64,000 bases of DNA, taken from contig NZ_JAPENL010000004.1 in NCBI RefSeq assembly GCF_026342015.1, forward strand, positions 1 through 64,000, in the 5' to 3' direction. Source of the DNA: Micromonospora lupini (GTDB lineage: Bacteria; Actinomycetota; Actinomycetes; Mycobacteriales; Micromonosporaceae). The notes beneath the pieces are model-generated. The model saw nothing but the letters and a program-made list of their open reading frames with translations, searched no databases and was not told the origin of the DNA. Shown in pieces: positions 48,567 through 57,339 of this stretch. The position numbers were made by a program, and so were the translations under genes. Each line of letters opens with the position of its first letter. The stretch's first letter is position 1.

Positions 48567-48573
48567 CTACAGG
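48542..48573 (-). terminator. Terminator of the small reverse gene
   Basis: 10-bp perfect stem CCTGTAGCCG / CGGCTACAGG. The stop codon of the reverse gene lies in the stem. Confidence 0.65.
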
Positions 48574-48734
48574 CCTTTCCAGGACCGGTAGAGCTTCACC
48601 GCCTGGGCCGCGAGGTTGAGAACCAGCGAGACCGAGTTAGCGACGCTCTTCCACTTCACCCGTGGACGGGGGAAGCGGTTGGGCCTGGGGGCGCTCCGGC
48701 GTGACTGCCGGCGAACCCTGGTCCGGTTCGACAT
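48567..48734 (-). CDS. Small basic protein, reverse-strand moron
   Basis: 55 residues, too short for ordinary gene-length cut-offs. ATG at 48734 with GGAGG 6 nt upstream and a terminator at its stop. N-terminus very basic (SNRTRVRRQSRRSAPRPNRFPRPRVKWK), then a hydrophobic helix-like part (SVANSVSLVLNLAAQAVKLY). It has the layout of a moron: an independent unit on the opposite strand inside the virion module. Function unknown. Confidence 0.6.
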   Translation of the reverse strand: MSNRTRVRRQSRRSAPRPNRFPRPRVKWKSVANSVSLVLNLAAQAVKLYRSWKGL

Positions 48735-49189
48735 GACGTACCTCCATCTCCCGGGGTCTCGGTTCGCACCCGGGATCCCTGAGGACGACCCGATCTGCTC
48801 CCGCGGCTTGGGAGGAACGTCTGCCGAAACAGCATCCTACTGGTCGTTCTGCGTGGTGTGCCGTCGCTCTCTGCGGACGCGTCCTGACCCACCTGCCCCT
48901 GTGGACGTTTCCGCAGGTAGAGGCTGTTCCTTGGGTGCATCCGGTGACTTAGCCGACTTCGGGTGTGCGTCGACCCGGGTCACTGAAATGCGTCCACGTG
49001 CCGCCACAGCGTGAGTGCCGTGACACGGAGATCACGGCCGAGCAGGCCCTCGCTGGAGCCCTTCGAGCCTGCGCTGGTACACCCGTCCACCGTGGCGGCC
49101 CGGCCGACGAGGCGGCAGCGACCGCACCCTTTGAGCCCCCCGGGACGATCCGGCAGCGCTGCGATCCGGGGCGCGGGCGCGGCCAGCGA

Positions 49190-49217
49190 GACACAACCGG
49201 TCGGGCTCCCCTACTGT
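49190..49217 (+). promoter_or_regulatory. Late-type promoter, copy 12
   Basis: GACACAAC, 13 nt, CTACTGT. It restarts transcription after the reverse moron. Confidence 0.65.
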
Positions 49218-49278
49218 TCGCGCCGACCCGGGGGGGTCGAGCCCGCAGCCGCCAGTCGGCAGGCGCGCGAGCGGGTAG

Positions 49279-49314
49279 CCGGGGCGGCAGGCATCACGGG
49301 GCCTGCCGCCCCGG
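49279..49314 (+). terminator. Leader stem, possible attenuator
   Basis: 14-bp perfect stem CCGGGGCGGCAGGC / GCCTGCCGCCCCGG between late promoter copy 12 and the connector gene. No T tract. Confidence 0.55.
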
Positions 49315-49342
49315 TCACCGGGACGAGGGGGGGGTGGATCCG

Positions 49343-49696
49343 ATGGCGGTCCAGCTCGCGGACGGCTTCTACCTGGTACGCAGGCGACCTCACCCGGCCG
49401 CGCGCGACGCCCACGGCATCCCGATCCCCGGCGCCGACGACACGGTCACGGACTTGGTCGACGGCGCAGCGGTCGAGCAGCCCGACGGGTCGTGGAAGTT
49501 GCGGCTCGACCCAGCAGTGTGGCCGGTGCACTCCGGGGACACCGTCGGCAAGCCCGCCGAAGACCTGACGTGGACCGTCACCGGCGAACCCCGGCTGCAC
49601 ATGGTGCCCGGCGTGCCCGACGTCGACTTCATCGACGTGCAGGCCGTCGCCGTCCCTCCGGAGGTGGACCGTGGGTACCCGGTTCCGACCGCGTGA
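49343..49696 (+). CDS. Head-tail connector or closure-like protein
   Basis: 117 residues from the ATG at 49343 with a G-rich SD (GAGGGGGGGG). Beta-rich with short loops (FYLVRRRPHPAARDAHGIPIPGADDT; KLRLDPAVWPVHSGDTVGKPAEDLTWTVTGEP). This size and position (after the adaptor) fit a head-closure protein. Coupled to the next gene by overlap. Confidence 0.6.
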   Translation: MAVQLADGFYLVRRRPHPAARDAHGIPIPGADDTVTDLVDGAAVEQPDGSWKLRLDPAVWPVHSGDTVGKPAEDLTWTVTGEPRLHMVPGVPDVDFIDVQAVAVPPEVDRGYPVPTA

Positions 49697-50195
49697 AGGC
49701 CTCGATCAGGTAGTGGCGCGGATGGTCGCCCGCCGGGTGCAGGCCATCACTCACCAGGTCGCGGACACCGCCAAGGAACACGCCCCGCCGACGAAGACTT
49801 GGCGCAGCAGCGCCGACGACGAGGTCCGCCCCGAGCATCGCGCCGCTCACGGGCAAGAGGTGCCCGCGAACCTGCGGTACGTGCTCGACAGCCCGGACTA
49901 CGACCGTACGCACTACGGGGCGCCGGCGAGGCAGCAGCTGCGCCACCCCCGCGATCGCGACGCCACACCAGGGCTGACCGCGCAGTGCCGCTGCACGGAG
50001 TCCGAGGACCCAGAGGGCATCGCCCGCGGGATCGAGGCGCACCTGGTCGAGGTGCACGGCGCGGTGGTGGTTGGGCACGTCACCTCCGTCGGCCCCCGAG
50101 TCGTCGACGCCGAATTCGGCACCGACCGGGACGATCCGGCCCGGTACATGGGCCGAGCGGTGCAGGACGTCGCCGCTCGACTCCGTGCCCGGTAA
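49671..50195 (+). CDS. Minor head/tail protein with MuF-like CRC end
   Basis: 174 residues, GTG (GGAGGT upstream) overlapping the preceding gene. It contains ADTAKEHAPPTKTWRSS, LDSPDYDRTHYGAPARQQLRHPRD and GLTAQCRCTE, which recall the end of MuF-type minor head proteins. The central HPRD is not followed by GRF, so it is not counted as a tag. Probably a tail-completion or minor head protein. Confidence 0.6.
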   Translation: MGTRFRPREGLDQVVARMVARRVQAITHQVADTAKEHAPPTKTWRSSADDEVRPEHRAAHGQEVPANLRYVLDSPDYDRTHYGAPARQQLRHPRDRDATPGLTAQCRCTESEDPEGIARGIEAHLVEVHGAVVVGHVTSVGPRVVDAEFGTDRDDPARYMGRAVQDVAARLRAR

Positions 50196-50237
50196 CGGGC
50201 ACCTGCGAGCCTCGACCCGTACCACTATCGTCGCGGG

Positions 50238-50894
50238 ATGGATCGGGATCACGCCCTCACGGACCTGTTCCTGCTCACGGCGAGCATCGGGGCACTCAGC
50301 ACGCCGACCCTCCTGGTTCTCAGCCACGACCGGTGGCGGGCCTCCCGGTGGCTGACCGCGTGGCTGCTGCTGCCATCCCTCGGGGCGCTGGTCCTCATCG
50401 CCGGCGCGACGTGGATCGGCAGCTGGTTCCTGCTCGCTCTGGCGGGTGGACTCGTCCTGATGCTGGCCATCGAGTGGGACATGCACCTCGGCGCCCGCCG
50501 CGGTGACGGCGGCCGCTTCCTCGCCTTCGTCGCCACCCGGATGGTGTCGCGCAAGAAATGGTCCCCCCGCTCCGGCGGCCGGCCGCTACTGCCGATCGAC
50601 GAGCTGCGCGCCGAGTACGGCCAAGGGGTCCTTGATGACGCTCGCCGCGACCCGCGGCTCGCCCACATCCTCGACCAGACCACGGCGGTGCTTGAGGAGC
50701 GAATCTTGGGCCCGGACCGCCCGGGACTGCCGCTGATCCGCATCACCGCGTACGCGAACGGGCTCGTCGACGCGCTCAGCGAGCCTGACCGGAAGCCTTC
50801 GCGGCCGGCCTACCGTGCCTACTCGTCCGACATGATCCTGGTCGCCGCGCTGTGCCAGCTGCACGACAGCGTTGCCGGCCGCCGCCGGACGTAA
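50238..50894 (+). CDS. Membrane protein inserted in the virion module
   Basis: 218 residues, leaderless ATG (TATCGT ends 6 nt upstream). Two to three TM segments (LLTASIGALSTPTLLVLSH; WLTAWLLLPSLGALVLIAGAT; SWFLLALAGGLVLMLAIEW) and a cytoplasmic C-terminal domain of about 120 residues. It does not resemble a tail or head protein and may be another moron. Function unknown. Confidence 0.6.
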   Translation: MDRDHALTDLFLLTASIGALSTPTLLVLSHDRWRASRWLTAWLLLPSLGALVLIAGATWIGSWFLLALAGGLVLMLAIEWDMHLGARRGDGGRFLAFVATRMVSRKKWSPRSGGRPLLPIDELRAEYGQGVLDDARRDPRLAHILDQTTAVLEERILGPDRPGLPLIRITAYANGLVDALSEPDRKPSRPAYRAYSSDMILVAALCQLHDSVAGRRRT

Positions 50895-50915
50895 GAGCGT
50901 CCGAGGGCCTACTGT
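50888..50915 (+). promoter_or_regulatory. Late-type promoter, copy 13
   Basis: GACGTAAG, 13 nt, CTACTGT, at the end of the preceding gene. Confidence 0.75.
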
Positions 50916-50947
50916 GCGCGCCGTCCACCCTGCGACGGAGGTGCACC

Positions 50948-51217
50948 ATGACCCGCAGCATCGACAAGACCGTGGCCGCGGCGGCTGACCTGGCCGTAGC
51001 CACCAACCCGACCACGCCCACCGCAGAGGTTGAGCCGACCAGCGGACCCGCCGCCGTCGCGCGGGCGGCCGAGCCGGCGGAGAACGCCGACCTGGTCGAG
51101 GTCGAGCTGACCACGCACCACACGCACAACGGTCAGGAATACCTGCCCGGGGCCACAATTCAGGTGACCGCCGAGCGGGCCTCCGCGCTGCGGTGGGCAG
51201 GACACGCGAAGCGGTGA
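50948..51217 (+). CDS. Small virion-module protein (HTHNGxxYxPG family)
   Basis: 89 residues from the ATG at 50948 (GGAGG upstream). The C-terminal part (VEVELTTHHTHNGQEYLPGATIQVTAERASALRWAG) is typical of a small family found before tail-terminator genes in siphophages. It may be a minor head or connector subunit. Overlaps the next gene. Confidence 0.7.
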   Translation: MTRSIDKTVAAAADLAVATNPTTPTAEVEPTSGPAAVARAAEPAENADLVEVELTTHHTHNGQEYLPGATIQVTAERASALRWAGHAKR

Positions 51218-51657
51218 GCGGCATGTCGGTCGCGGACGTCGACGCCGTCGCCCTGGCCATCGACGTGCTGAAGCACTCCGCAGTGGTGGCCGAGGGATTC
51301 GGTGGCCCGGACCACGTGTCGGGGCTCAACGAACCGCCGTTCCCGCACCTGCGGGTGATTTCCCTGCCCGGCGGGGACGACGGCCGGCTGCTGTGGACCG
51401 TCCGCCGCGAGCTGCAGGTGGAGGCGTGGGGGCATCCCGACGGCCGGCCGGGCAAGGCCGCCCTCCACCGGCTGTTGTACGGCGCGATGATCGTGCTGGC
51501 CCGGCTCGCCGACGACGACCACGTCCCGGGCCGACCGGTGGTCGTCGACGCGTACACCGTCGGCACCGCCAGGTGGGCGCCCGACAGGGCCTCGCAGCAG
51601 CCGTGCTGGACGCACCGGCTGTTCATCGTGGCTCACCCGGACAACACCTCGGGCTGA
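51214..51657 (+). CDS. Tail terminator-like protein
   Basis: 147 residues, GTG overlapping the previous stop. It has the compact alpha/beta pattern of tail terminators (LRVISLPGGDDGRLLWTVRRELQVEAWG; ALHRLLYGAMIVLARLADDDH; RLFIVAHPD) and lies just before the major tail protein, as usual. It would cap the tail tube and join it to the head. Confidence 0.7.
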   Translation: MSGMSVADVDAVALAIDVLKHSAVVAEGFGGPDHVSGLNEPPFPHLRVISLPGGDDGRLLWTVRRELQVEAWGHPDGRPGKAALHRLLYGAMIVLARLADDDHVPGRPVVVDAYTVGTARWAPDRASQQPCWTHRLFIVAHPDNTSG

Positions 51658-51670
51658 GCTGAGGTCGCGA

Positions 51671-51698
51671 GACGTAAGCCTCCCAGCGCTCCTACCGT
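51671..51698 (+). promoter_or_regulatory. Late-type promoter, copy 14 (tail tube)
   Basis: GACGTAAG, 13 nt, CTACCGT. Confidence 0.8.
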
Positions 51699-51731
51699 GC
51701 GCTCGACCAAACCCAGTCGGTGGAGGCAGCG

Positions 51732-52301
51732 GTGACCAGTCCCAACAACATCGTCCAGGCGAAGCGGGTCAAGCTGTGGCTGGGGCCGACCGGCTCGACC
51801 GTGCCCACCGGCCTGGAGGCGCCCACGAACGGCATCCTGCCGGTGGGCCTGACCAACCCGGAGTCGTGCCGGTTCCGGACCAGCCCTGAATTCGAGCCGG
51901 TCAACGCCCACCAGTCGGACTTCCCGGTCAAGATCCTGCAGACCGGCGACGCCGCCGGCATGGACGTTGACCTGCTGGAGTGGACCGGCGCGAACTTCAA
52001 GTCGGTGTACGGCGGCGGGCAGATCGCGTCGATCAGCGGCACGCCGAACCTCTACAAGTTCACGCCGCCCGGCTTTGGCAACAGGGACGAGGTCCTGGCG
52101 ATCCTCGACGTCTTCGACGGCGGCAAGCAGTACCGGTTCATCGCGCCTCGGGTCTTCAACCAGTCCGAGGTCGAGTTGGAGTTGAACAAGACGCCCGAGA
52201 CGAAGCTGCCGCTGCGGTTGACGATCTTGGGCGGTGACGAGGTCGACGCCTGGTACATGATCACCAACGACAGCGCCTTCGCCCCGCCGGTCACTCCCTG
52301 A
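51732..52301 (+). CDS. Major tail (tube) protein
   Basis: 189 residues from the GTG at 51732 (GGAGG upstream). Features: LWLGPTGSTVPTGLEAPTNG near the N-terminus, beta-rich body, and FIAPRVFNQSEVELELNKTPETKLPLRLTILG near the end, as in siphophage tube proteins. Own late promoter suits a protein needed in hundreds of copies. Confidence 0.85.
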   Translation: MTSPNNIVQAKRVKLWLGPTGSTVPTGLEAPTNGILPVGLTNPESCRFRTSPEFEPVNAHQSDFPVKILQTGDAAGMDVDLLEWTGANFKSVYGGGQIASISGTPNLYKFTPPGFGNRDEVLAILDVFDGGKQYRFIAPRVFNQSEVELELNKTPETKLPLRLTILGGDEVDAWYMITNDSAFAPPVTP

Positions 52302-52336
52302 TCCACGCCCACGACCTACGACGAAGGAGCAAACCC

Positions 52337-52864
52337 GTGGCCACCAGAGTCATCGACCTCGACGCAGCCCGGCGCGAGCCCGAGCCGATCCCGCTCATCC
52401 TGATGCGGCAGGAGTGGACGCTGCCCGGCGAGCTGCCCGCCGACGTCCTCGACCCGCTGTTCGACGGTGAGCTCGACGACCTGATCGCGTTGATCGTCGA
52501 CCTCCTCGGCGAGGAAGGCGGCAACGGCCTCAAGTCCGACGACGTCGATCTTGGTGCGCTGGTGAAGCGCATCTCCACCAACCCGCAGTTGGTGTCCGCG
52601 ACGCTCCGGGCACTGCGGAGCGCCTTCGAGAAGCTGCTCGGTGAGGAGCAGTGGCAGCGGTGGATCCAGGCCCGGCCCGGCCTCGGCGCGTACCTGCTCC
52701 TCGCGAAGACCGCGTTCGCGGAGTACGGGGTGAGCCTGGGGGAAGCATTGGGCTGGTCCTCTTCCTCCACCGCCGGTGGGACGACGTCGAAGCGGACTTC
52801 GCCGGCCACGCCAAGGGCATCGACGCGCGCCGCATCTGGCTCCCAGCGCACCACCCGCGCCTGA
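52337..52864 (+). CDS. Tail assembly chaperone (gpG-like)
   Basis: 175 residues, GTG with GGAG upstream. A helical protein with acidic N-terminal part, of the type that coats the tape measure. The last 40 residues (GWSSSSTAGGTTSKRTSPATPRASTRAASG) are low-complexity. A run of G near 52738 (GGGGGAA) allows a -1 shift into the following frame, as in most siphophages. Confidence 0.75.
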   Translation: MATRVIDLDAARREPEPIPLILMRQEWTLPGELPADVLDPLFDGELDDLIALIVDLLGEEGGNGLKSDDVDLGALVKRISTNPQLVSATLRALRSAFEKLLGEEQWQRWIQARPGLGAYLLLAKTAFAEYGVSLGEALGWSSSSTAGGTTSKRTSPATPRASTRAASGSQRTTRA

Positions 52865-53169
52865 TCGGACTCCGCCGCGTCCGGGTGCTCCTACGGAGCC
52901 TTCCCGCCGACGCGGCGTGTAAGCAGCCCCGCGAGGGTCGACAGCCGTGGTCGGCGCACGAGGAGTTGTTGGCTCTCCTCCTGGAGGAGATGTCCGTCCT
53001 GGCCAGTGATCACCGCAGGAAGAAGCCGATCACCGTCCCCAGACCGCACGACGCGCGTAGGAACCAGCACCCCCCGGGCTCGGTCGGTATCGCGCAGATG
53101 GCCCGTCGAATGGCCGCTGCCGGCAGGGTGAGGGTGGTCGGAGAAGGTGACGCAGCCGGGGCAGGGTGA
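52738..53169 (+). CDS. Frameshift extension of tail chaperone (gpGT-like)
   Basis: A -1 frame stays open from well before 52738 to 53169 with coding-like residues (IGLVLFLHRRWDDVEADFAGHAKGIDARRIWLPAHHPRLIGLRR; WSAHEELLALLLEEMSVLASDHRRKK). It overlaps the tape measure start by 23 nt and has no good start of its own, so a programmed shift at GGGGGAA (52738-52744) is the simplest reading. Exact slip site not proven. Confidence 0.65.
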   Translation, partial: GGSIGLVLFLHRRWDDVEADFAGHAKGIDARRIWLPAHHPRLIGLRRVRVLLRSLPADAACKQPREGRQPWSAHEELLALLLEEMSVLASDHRRKKPITVPRPHDARRNQHPPGSVGIAQMARRMAAAGRVRVVGEGDAAGAG

Positions 53170-56100
53170 GGACGCCGGACAGCTTGACGTCCAGGTAGTC
53201 GCTGACCTGCGCGGCTTCGTCAAGGACCTGCGCACCAAGGTCAACGCGGCCGCGGAGAAGGTCAAGGCCAAGATCGGGGTCCAGGTCAAAACGACCGGGC
53301 TGCGGACTGAGCTGCGCAAGGCCGTGAAGGAGGCGGCCGCCAAGAGCAAGGTGGTCGCCTCCGTCGGGGTCAAGGTCACCGCCACGGAACTGCGCCGGGC
53401 GGTGAAGGAGGCCGCCGAGAAGGCCCGAGCCAAGGTCAAGATCGCCGTAGCCGTGTCTGCGACGCAGCTACGCCGGTCGGTGAACGAGGCCGCCGAGAAG
53501 GCTCGGCCGAAGATCCGCGTCGACGCGGACACCAAACCTGCTCGCCGGGCCATCGACGGCCTGAAGAGCACACGCGTCAACATCAACGTCCACACCGGCT
53601 CGCTGACCCGGAGCCTGCGAAAGGCAGTCTCCGCAGCCGCGTCGCTCGGCGGCGCGCTGATCAAGGGCCTCGGCCTGGCCGTCGTGTCGGCGGGGGCGGC
53701 GGCCGCCGCTACCAACGTGCTCGGGTTCGCCGCCGCCGCGGCTACCGCCGCCCAGTCGGCGGGCCTGCTGCCCGCCGCCGTCGGCGCCGGCATCGGCATC
53801 CTCGCCGCGCTCAAGCTGGCCCTGTCCGGGGTCGGCGACGCCATCTCGGAGACGTTCGGCGCCTACTCGAAGCTCGCCGCCGGCGGGACACTCACCGCCG
53901 CCGAGCAGGAGAAGCTCAACGAGGCGCTGTCGAAGCTGTCGCCCAGCGCCCGCGCGTTCGTCTTGGAACTGGCGAAGGTCGCCCCCGCGCTCAACAACCT
54001 GCGCCTGGGCGTGCAGGAGAAGTTCTTCGTCGGCTTGGCCGGTGCGGTGGGCTCGCTGGCCACCAGGTACCTGCCGTCGCTGCGTGACGGTCTCGGTGAG
54101 ATCGCGTCGCAGGTCAGCGGTGGCCTCTACGGGGCGCTGTCTCGCCTCGACACCGAGGCGAACCGGATATCGCTGGTCACGCTGCTGTTCAACTCGGCCG
54201 GCGCGGCCGGGCACCTCTCCGGCGCGCTGGGCCCGATCGTCGAGATGCTGCTGCGGATCGCCGAGGTCGGGTCGAATTTCCTGCCCGGCTTGGCCAGCGG
54301 TCTCGCCGAGGCCGCCGACAGCGCGGCGTCGTTCATCAACGCCGCAGCGGACGACGGCCGGTTGCAGGAGTTCATCTCCGCCGGCCTGTCCATGCTGGGT
54401 GACCTGGCCCGGATGGGTCAGGACGTCATCGGGATCCTGCGCGGGGTGTTCGCCGCCGCGAACGAGGCCACCGGCGGCGGCGCGTTCACCCTCGTCAAGC
54501 AGGTCCTGGACACCCTCAACACCGCGGCGAACTCGGTGCAGGGTCAGCAGGCCCTGGTCGCCGTGTTCACCGCCCTCGCGCAGGTCGGGTCCGCCCTGTC
54601 GCCGGTCCTGTCGGCCGTCGTCGGTGGGCTCGGGCCGCTCGCGTCGATCGTCGGGGACCTCGCGGTTGCCCTGTCGCCTGGCCTGACCGTCCTGGTGTCC
54701 GCGCTCGCGGAGGGGCTGCGGCTCCTCGCCCCCGCCGCGACGCCCGTGGGTCGGGCGTTGTCCGACGTTGCCCGGGCGGTCGCGCCGCTCCTTCCGCTCC
54801 TGGGCGCCCAGCTGGCCAATGGGCTGACCCTGGTCGCCGGGATCCTGTCCGTGGTGGCCCGGCAGGCCGGCCCGCTGCTCGGCGTCTGGGCGCGGATGGG
54901 CGTGCAGCTGGCCACCACCCTGCTGCCCATCCTCCAGCAGCTCATCGCCGGCGGCCTGGAGCCCGCCGCGATGGCCGGCCTGGCCCTGGCTCGGGCGGTG
55001 ATGCCGCTGGTGCCGGTGATCGTGCAGCTCGCCCGGGTCATCGCCGCGCAGCTGATGGCGAACCTGCCGGCGTTGCAGCAGATGTTCACCGGGCAACTCG
55101 TCCCGGCGGTCACCAAGATCGCCACCGCGTTGGGTGGCGCCTTGCTCGACGCGCTGCTGGCGCTCGCCCCGCAGTTGCCCGACCTCGTCGACGCGGGCAT
55201 CCAGCTGGCGCTGGCGATGACGCAGCTCCTGGTCTCGGTGGTGCCGCTGCTGCCGTACATGGTGCGGATCGGCGTGGTCGGCGTGCAGCTGCTCATCTGG
55301 CTGCTGAAACTCGCGCCGGTCCTGGCGTGGGCGGCTGGCCTGTTCACCGGGCTGGTCGGCGCGGTCCTCGGCATCCCGGGGGTGCTCGGCCGAGCGGCGG
55401 CCGCGGTGGGCGGATTCTTCGCCTCGGCCTGGGCCCTGATCCAGTCGGTGGGCACGTCGATCGGCCAGTTCTTCACCGTCACCCTGCCCGGCTGGCTGTT
55501 GGCGGTGGGCGGCTGGTTCGCGGCGCTGCCGGGTCGGATCCTCGCCGCGCTCGTGGCGCTGCCGGGGCTACTCGGGTCGCTGTTCCTGACGGCCCTGAAC
55601 CAGGCCGCGTATTGGGTGGGGTTCGGCGTCGCGTCGATCATCCGCTACTTCCTGGAGCTACCCGAGCGCACGGCCGCGGCTATCGGGCAGCTGGTCGCCG
55701 TCGTGGCCGGCGGGGTCGCCGCAGTCGGGTCGTGGTTCCAGCAGCTGCCCAGCCGGGTGTCGGCCATCGTGTCGGACCTGTGGGCGCGGGCAGGTGCTCT
55801 GTTCTCGGCCGGTGTCGCAGCGGTGGTGTCCTACGCCCTCCAACTGCCCGGCCGGCTGTCCGGGGCGGTCGACGCCGCGAAGGCGCGGGTGACGTCGGCG
55901 TTTTCGTCGATGTGGGCGGCGGCGCGGGCGTCGGTGTCCAGCGGCGTGTCCGACACGGCGTCCACGATCAAGGGCCTCCCCGGCCGGCTCGGTGACCTCG
56001 GCTCGCTGCTGAAGGGTGCCGGGCGGCAGCTCATCGCCGGCCTGGTCGCCGGCATCAAGGGTGCCACCGGACAGGCGGTCGACGCGGCGAAGGGCGTCGT

Positions 56101-56461
56101 CGGGTCGGCGATCCGCGGCGCGAAGGACGCCCTCGGCATCAAGAGCCCGAGCCGGGTGTTCATGCGGATCGGCGCGCAGATGGTGGCCGGCTACACCATC
56201 GGCATCGACAAGAGCCGGCCGAGCGCCGTGCAGGCCGCCGAGCGGCTCGCCGGCGCGGTGACGACCTCTGCTGCGGCGGCCGGCCCGGTCACCCCGGCCC
56301 CCGGCCGTAGCGGTGCCGACGAGGCGGCCGGCCTGGCGCCGCTGATCGGGTCGCTGACGATGCAGGCAGTCCCGGGGGCGAGCGTGCACGACCAGATTGA
56401 GGAGCTGATGTTCCAGCTGCGGGTGATGAGGCGGGGTGGGGTCGTTGCCGGCACCGGATGA
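53147..56461 (+). CDS. Tape measure protein
   Basis: 1104 residues, GTG start. The N-terminus has repeats of about 30 residues (LRTELRKAVKEAAAKSKV; LRRAVKEAAEKARAKVKI; LRRSVNEAAEKARPKIRV), each ending in Val-rich strand-like residues. The middle is long, Ala/Leu-rich and hydrophobic, with many TM-like stretches. At about 1.5 angstrom per residue the tail would be near 165 nm. Late end: GIKSPSRVFMRIGAQMVAGYTIGID, a common tape measure signature. Confidence 0.93.
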   Translation: MTQPGQGEDAGQLDVQVVADLRGFVKDLRTKVNAAAEKVKAKIGVQVKTTGLRTELRKAVKEAAAKSKVVASVGVKVTATELRRAVKEAAEKARAKVKIAVAVSATQLRRSVNEAAEKARPKIRVDADTKPARRAIDGLKSTRVNINVHTGSLTRSLRKAVSAAASLGGALIKGLGLAVVSAGAAAAATNVLGFAAAAATAAQSAGLLPAAVGAGIGILAALKLALSGVGDAISETFGAYSKLAAGGTLTAAEQEKLNEALSKLSPSARAFVLELAKVAPALNNLRLGVQEKFFVGLAGAVGSLATRYLPSLRDGLGEIASQVSGGLYGALSRLDTEANRISLVTLLFNSAGAAGHLSGALGPIVEMLLRIAEVGSNFLPGLASGLAEAADSAASFINAAADDGRLQEFISAGLSMLGDLARMGQDVIGILRGVFAAANEATGGGAFTLVKQVLDTLNTAANSVQGQQALVAVFTALAQVGSALSPVLSAVVGGLGPLASIVGDLAVALSPGLTVLVSALAEGLRLLAPAATPVGRALSDVARAVAPLLPLLGAQLANGLTLVAGILSVVARQAGPLLGVWARMGVQLATTLLPILQQLIAGGLEPAAMAGLALARAVMPLVPVIVQLARVIAAQLMANLPALQQMFTGQLVPAVTKIATALGGALLDALLALAPQLPDLVDAGIQLALAMTQLLVSVVPLLPYMVRIGVVGVQLLIWLLKLAPVLAWAAGLFTGLVGAVLGIPGVLGRAAAAVGGFFASAWALIQSVGTSIGQFFTVTLPGWLLAVGGWFAALPGRILAALVALPGLLGSLFLTALNQAAYWVGFGVASIIRYFLELPERTAAAIGQLVAVVAGGVAAVGSWFQQLPSRVSAIVSDLWARAGALFSAGVAAVVSYALQLPGRLSGAVDAAKARVTSAFSSMWAAARASVSSGVSDTASTIKGLPGRLGDLGSLLKGAGRQLIAGLVAGIKGATGQAVDAAKGVVGSAIRGAKDALGIKSPSRVFMRIGAQMVAGYTIGIDKSRPSAVQAAERLAGAVTTSAAAAGPVTPAPGRSGADEAAGLAPLIGSLTMQAVPGASVHDQIEELMFQLRVMRRGGVVAGTG

Positions 56462-57332
56462 GTGGACCCTGACCTACCCGGGCACCGCGTACACGTGGGG
56501 GCCCCGCTCGTCGGGGGTGATGCTGGCCTCCGAACCGCAGATCGGCGGGGTGGAGCTGATCACCGACGACTCGGCTCGCCCACGCGGTGACGGGCGCGCG
56601 ATGGGCCAGGACTATCGCGGTGCGGCCACCGTCACGTTCGAGCTGCTGATCCTCGGCGCCGGCGAGGGTGAGGTGCGGCAGCGGCAGGCGGATCTGGCGC
56701 GGGTGTGGCGGGCCGACCCGGTGCGGTCGACGCCGGGTGCGGTCGCCGAGTTGTCCACGGTGGTCGCGGGCCGGGCACGCGTGGCGTACGGCCGGCCGCG
56801 CCGGTTCGCTCCCGCCCTGCGGCAGCCACGCCAAGGCGTCATCCCCGTCGTGGCCGACTTCGCCATGGTGGACGACTGCTGGTACGACCCGCAGGTCGAG
56901 CAGACGGTGGTGCCGCTGGTGCCGCCCCCCTCGGGTGGCCTGGTGTCACCGCTGACGACGCCGTTGACGACGGTGCCGGCGGTGGTGGTGCCCGGTCACG
57001 TCACCGTTGGCGGGGACCTGCCGGCGTGGCCGGTGATGACCCTGTACGGGCCGGTCACTGATCCGGTCGTGCAGGTGACCGGCTTGTGGTCCCTGGCGCT
57101 GTCCCTGTCGATCCCGGCCGGGCAGGCCATCACCGTCGACACCCGGCCGTGGCGGCGCACGGTGCTGCGCGGCGACGGGGGATCGTTCGCCGGCGCGCTG
57201 ACGCGCAGCTCGGTGCGGCTGGCTGACGCGTCGGTGCCTCCGGGCGCTTACGAGATCGCCCTGCGCGGTCAGGACGTTAGCGGCACCGCCGCGCTGAAAT
57301 TCGCGTGGCAGAAGACGTACACCGGGCTGTAG
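56436..57332 (+). CDS. Distal tail protein-like
   Basis: 298 residues, GTG overlapping the tape measure end. VTFELLILGAGEGEVRQRQADLARVWRADPVR and GVIPVVADFAMVDDCWYD are typical of siphophage distal tail (Dit) proteins. It links the tube to the baseplate. The C-terminal half is beta-rich. Confidence 0.75.
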   Translation: MGSLPAPDEWTLTYPGTAYTWGPRSSGVMLASEPQIGGVELITDDSARPRGDGRAMGQDYRGAATVTFELLILGAGEGEVRQRQADLARVWRADPVRSTPGAVAELSTVVAGRARVAYGRPRRFAPALRQPRQGVIPVVADFAMVDDCWYDPQVEQTVVPLVPPPSGGLVSPLTTPLTTVPAVVVPGHVTVGGDLPAWPVMTLYGPVTDPVVQVTGLWSLALSLSIPAGQAITVDTRPWRRTVLRGDGGSFAGALTRSSVRLADASVPPGAYEIALRGQDVSGTAALKFAWQKTYTGL

Positions 57333-57339
57333 GAGGCAC

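Larger units (their letters stand above)
48735..49342. other. Non-coding stretch with a late promoter and a strong hairpin
   Basis: About 600 nt without a supportable gene. It holds the probable promoter of the reverse moron, late-type promoter copy 12 (49190) and a 14-bp stem (49279) before the connector gene. Confidence 0.5.

Noticed and set aside
49003..49342. Forward reading frames in the stretch before the closure gene
   Set aside because: They are Arg/Pro/Ser-rich without SD sites and cross a strong stem. They look like shadows of GC-rich non-coding DNA.
49920..49990. HPRD in the minor head protein as a fifth effector tag
   Set aside because: It is central rather than N-terminal and is not followed by xxGRF.
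53468..55641. Long reverse-strand frames across the tape measure gene
   Set aside because: High-GC antisense shadows with low-complexity Arg/Gln/Gly composition, opposite a clearly coding tape measure.
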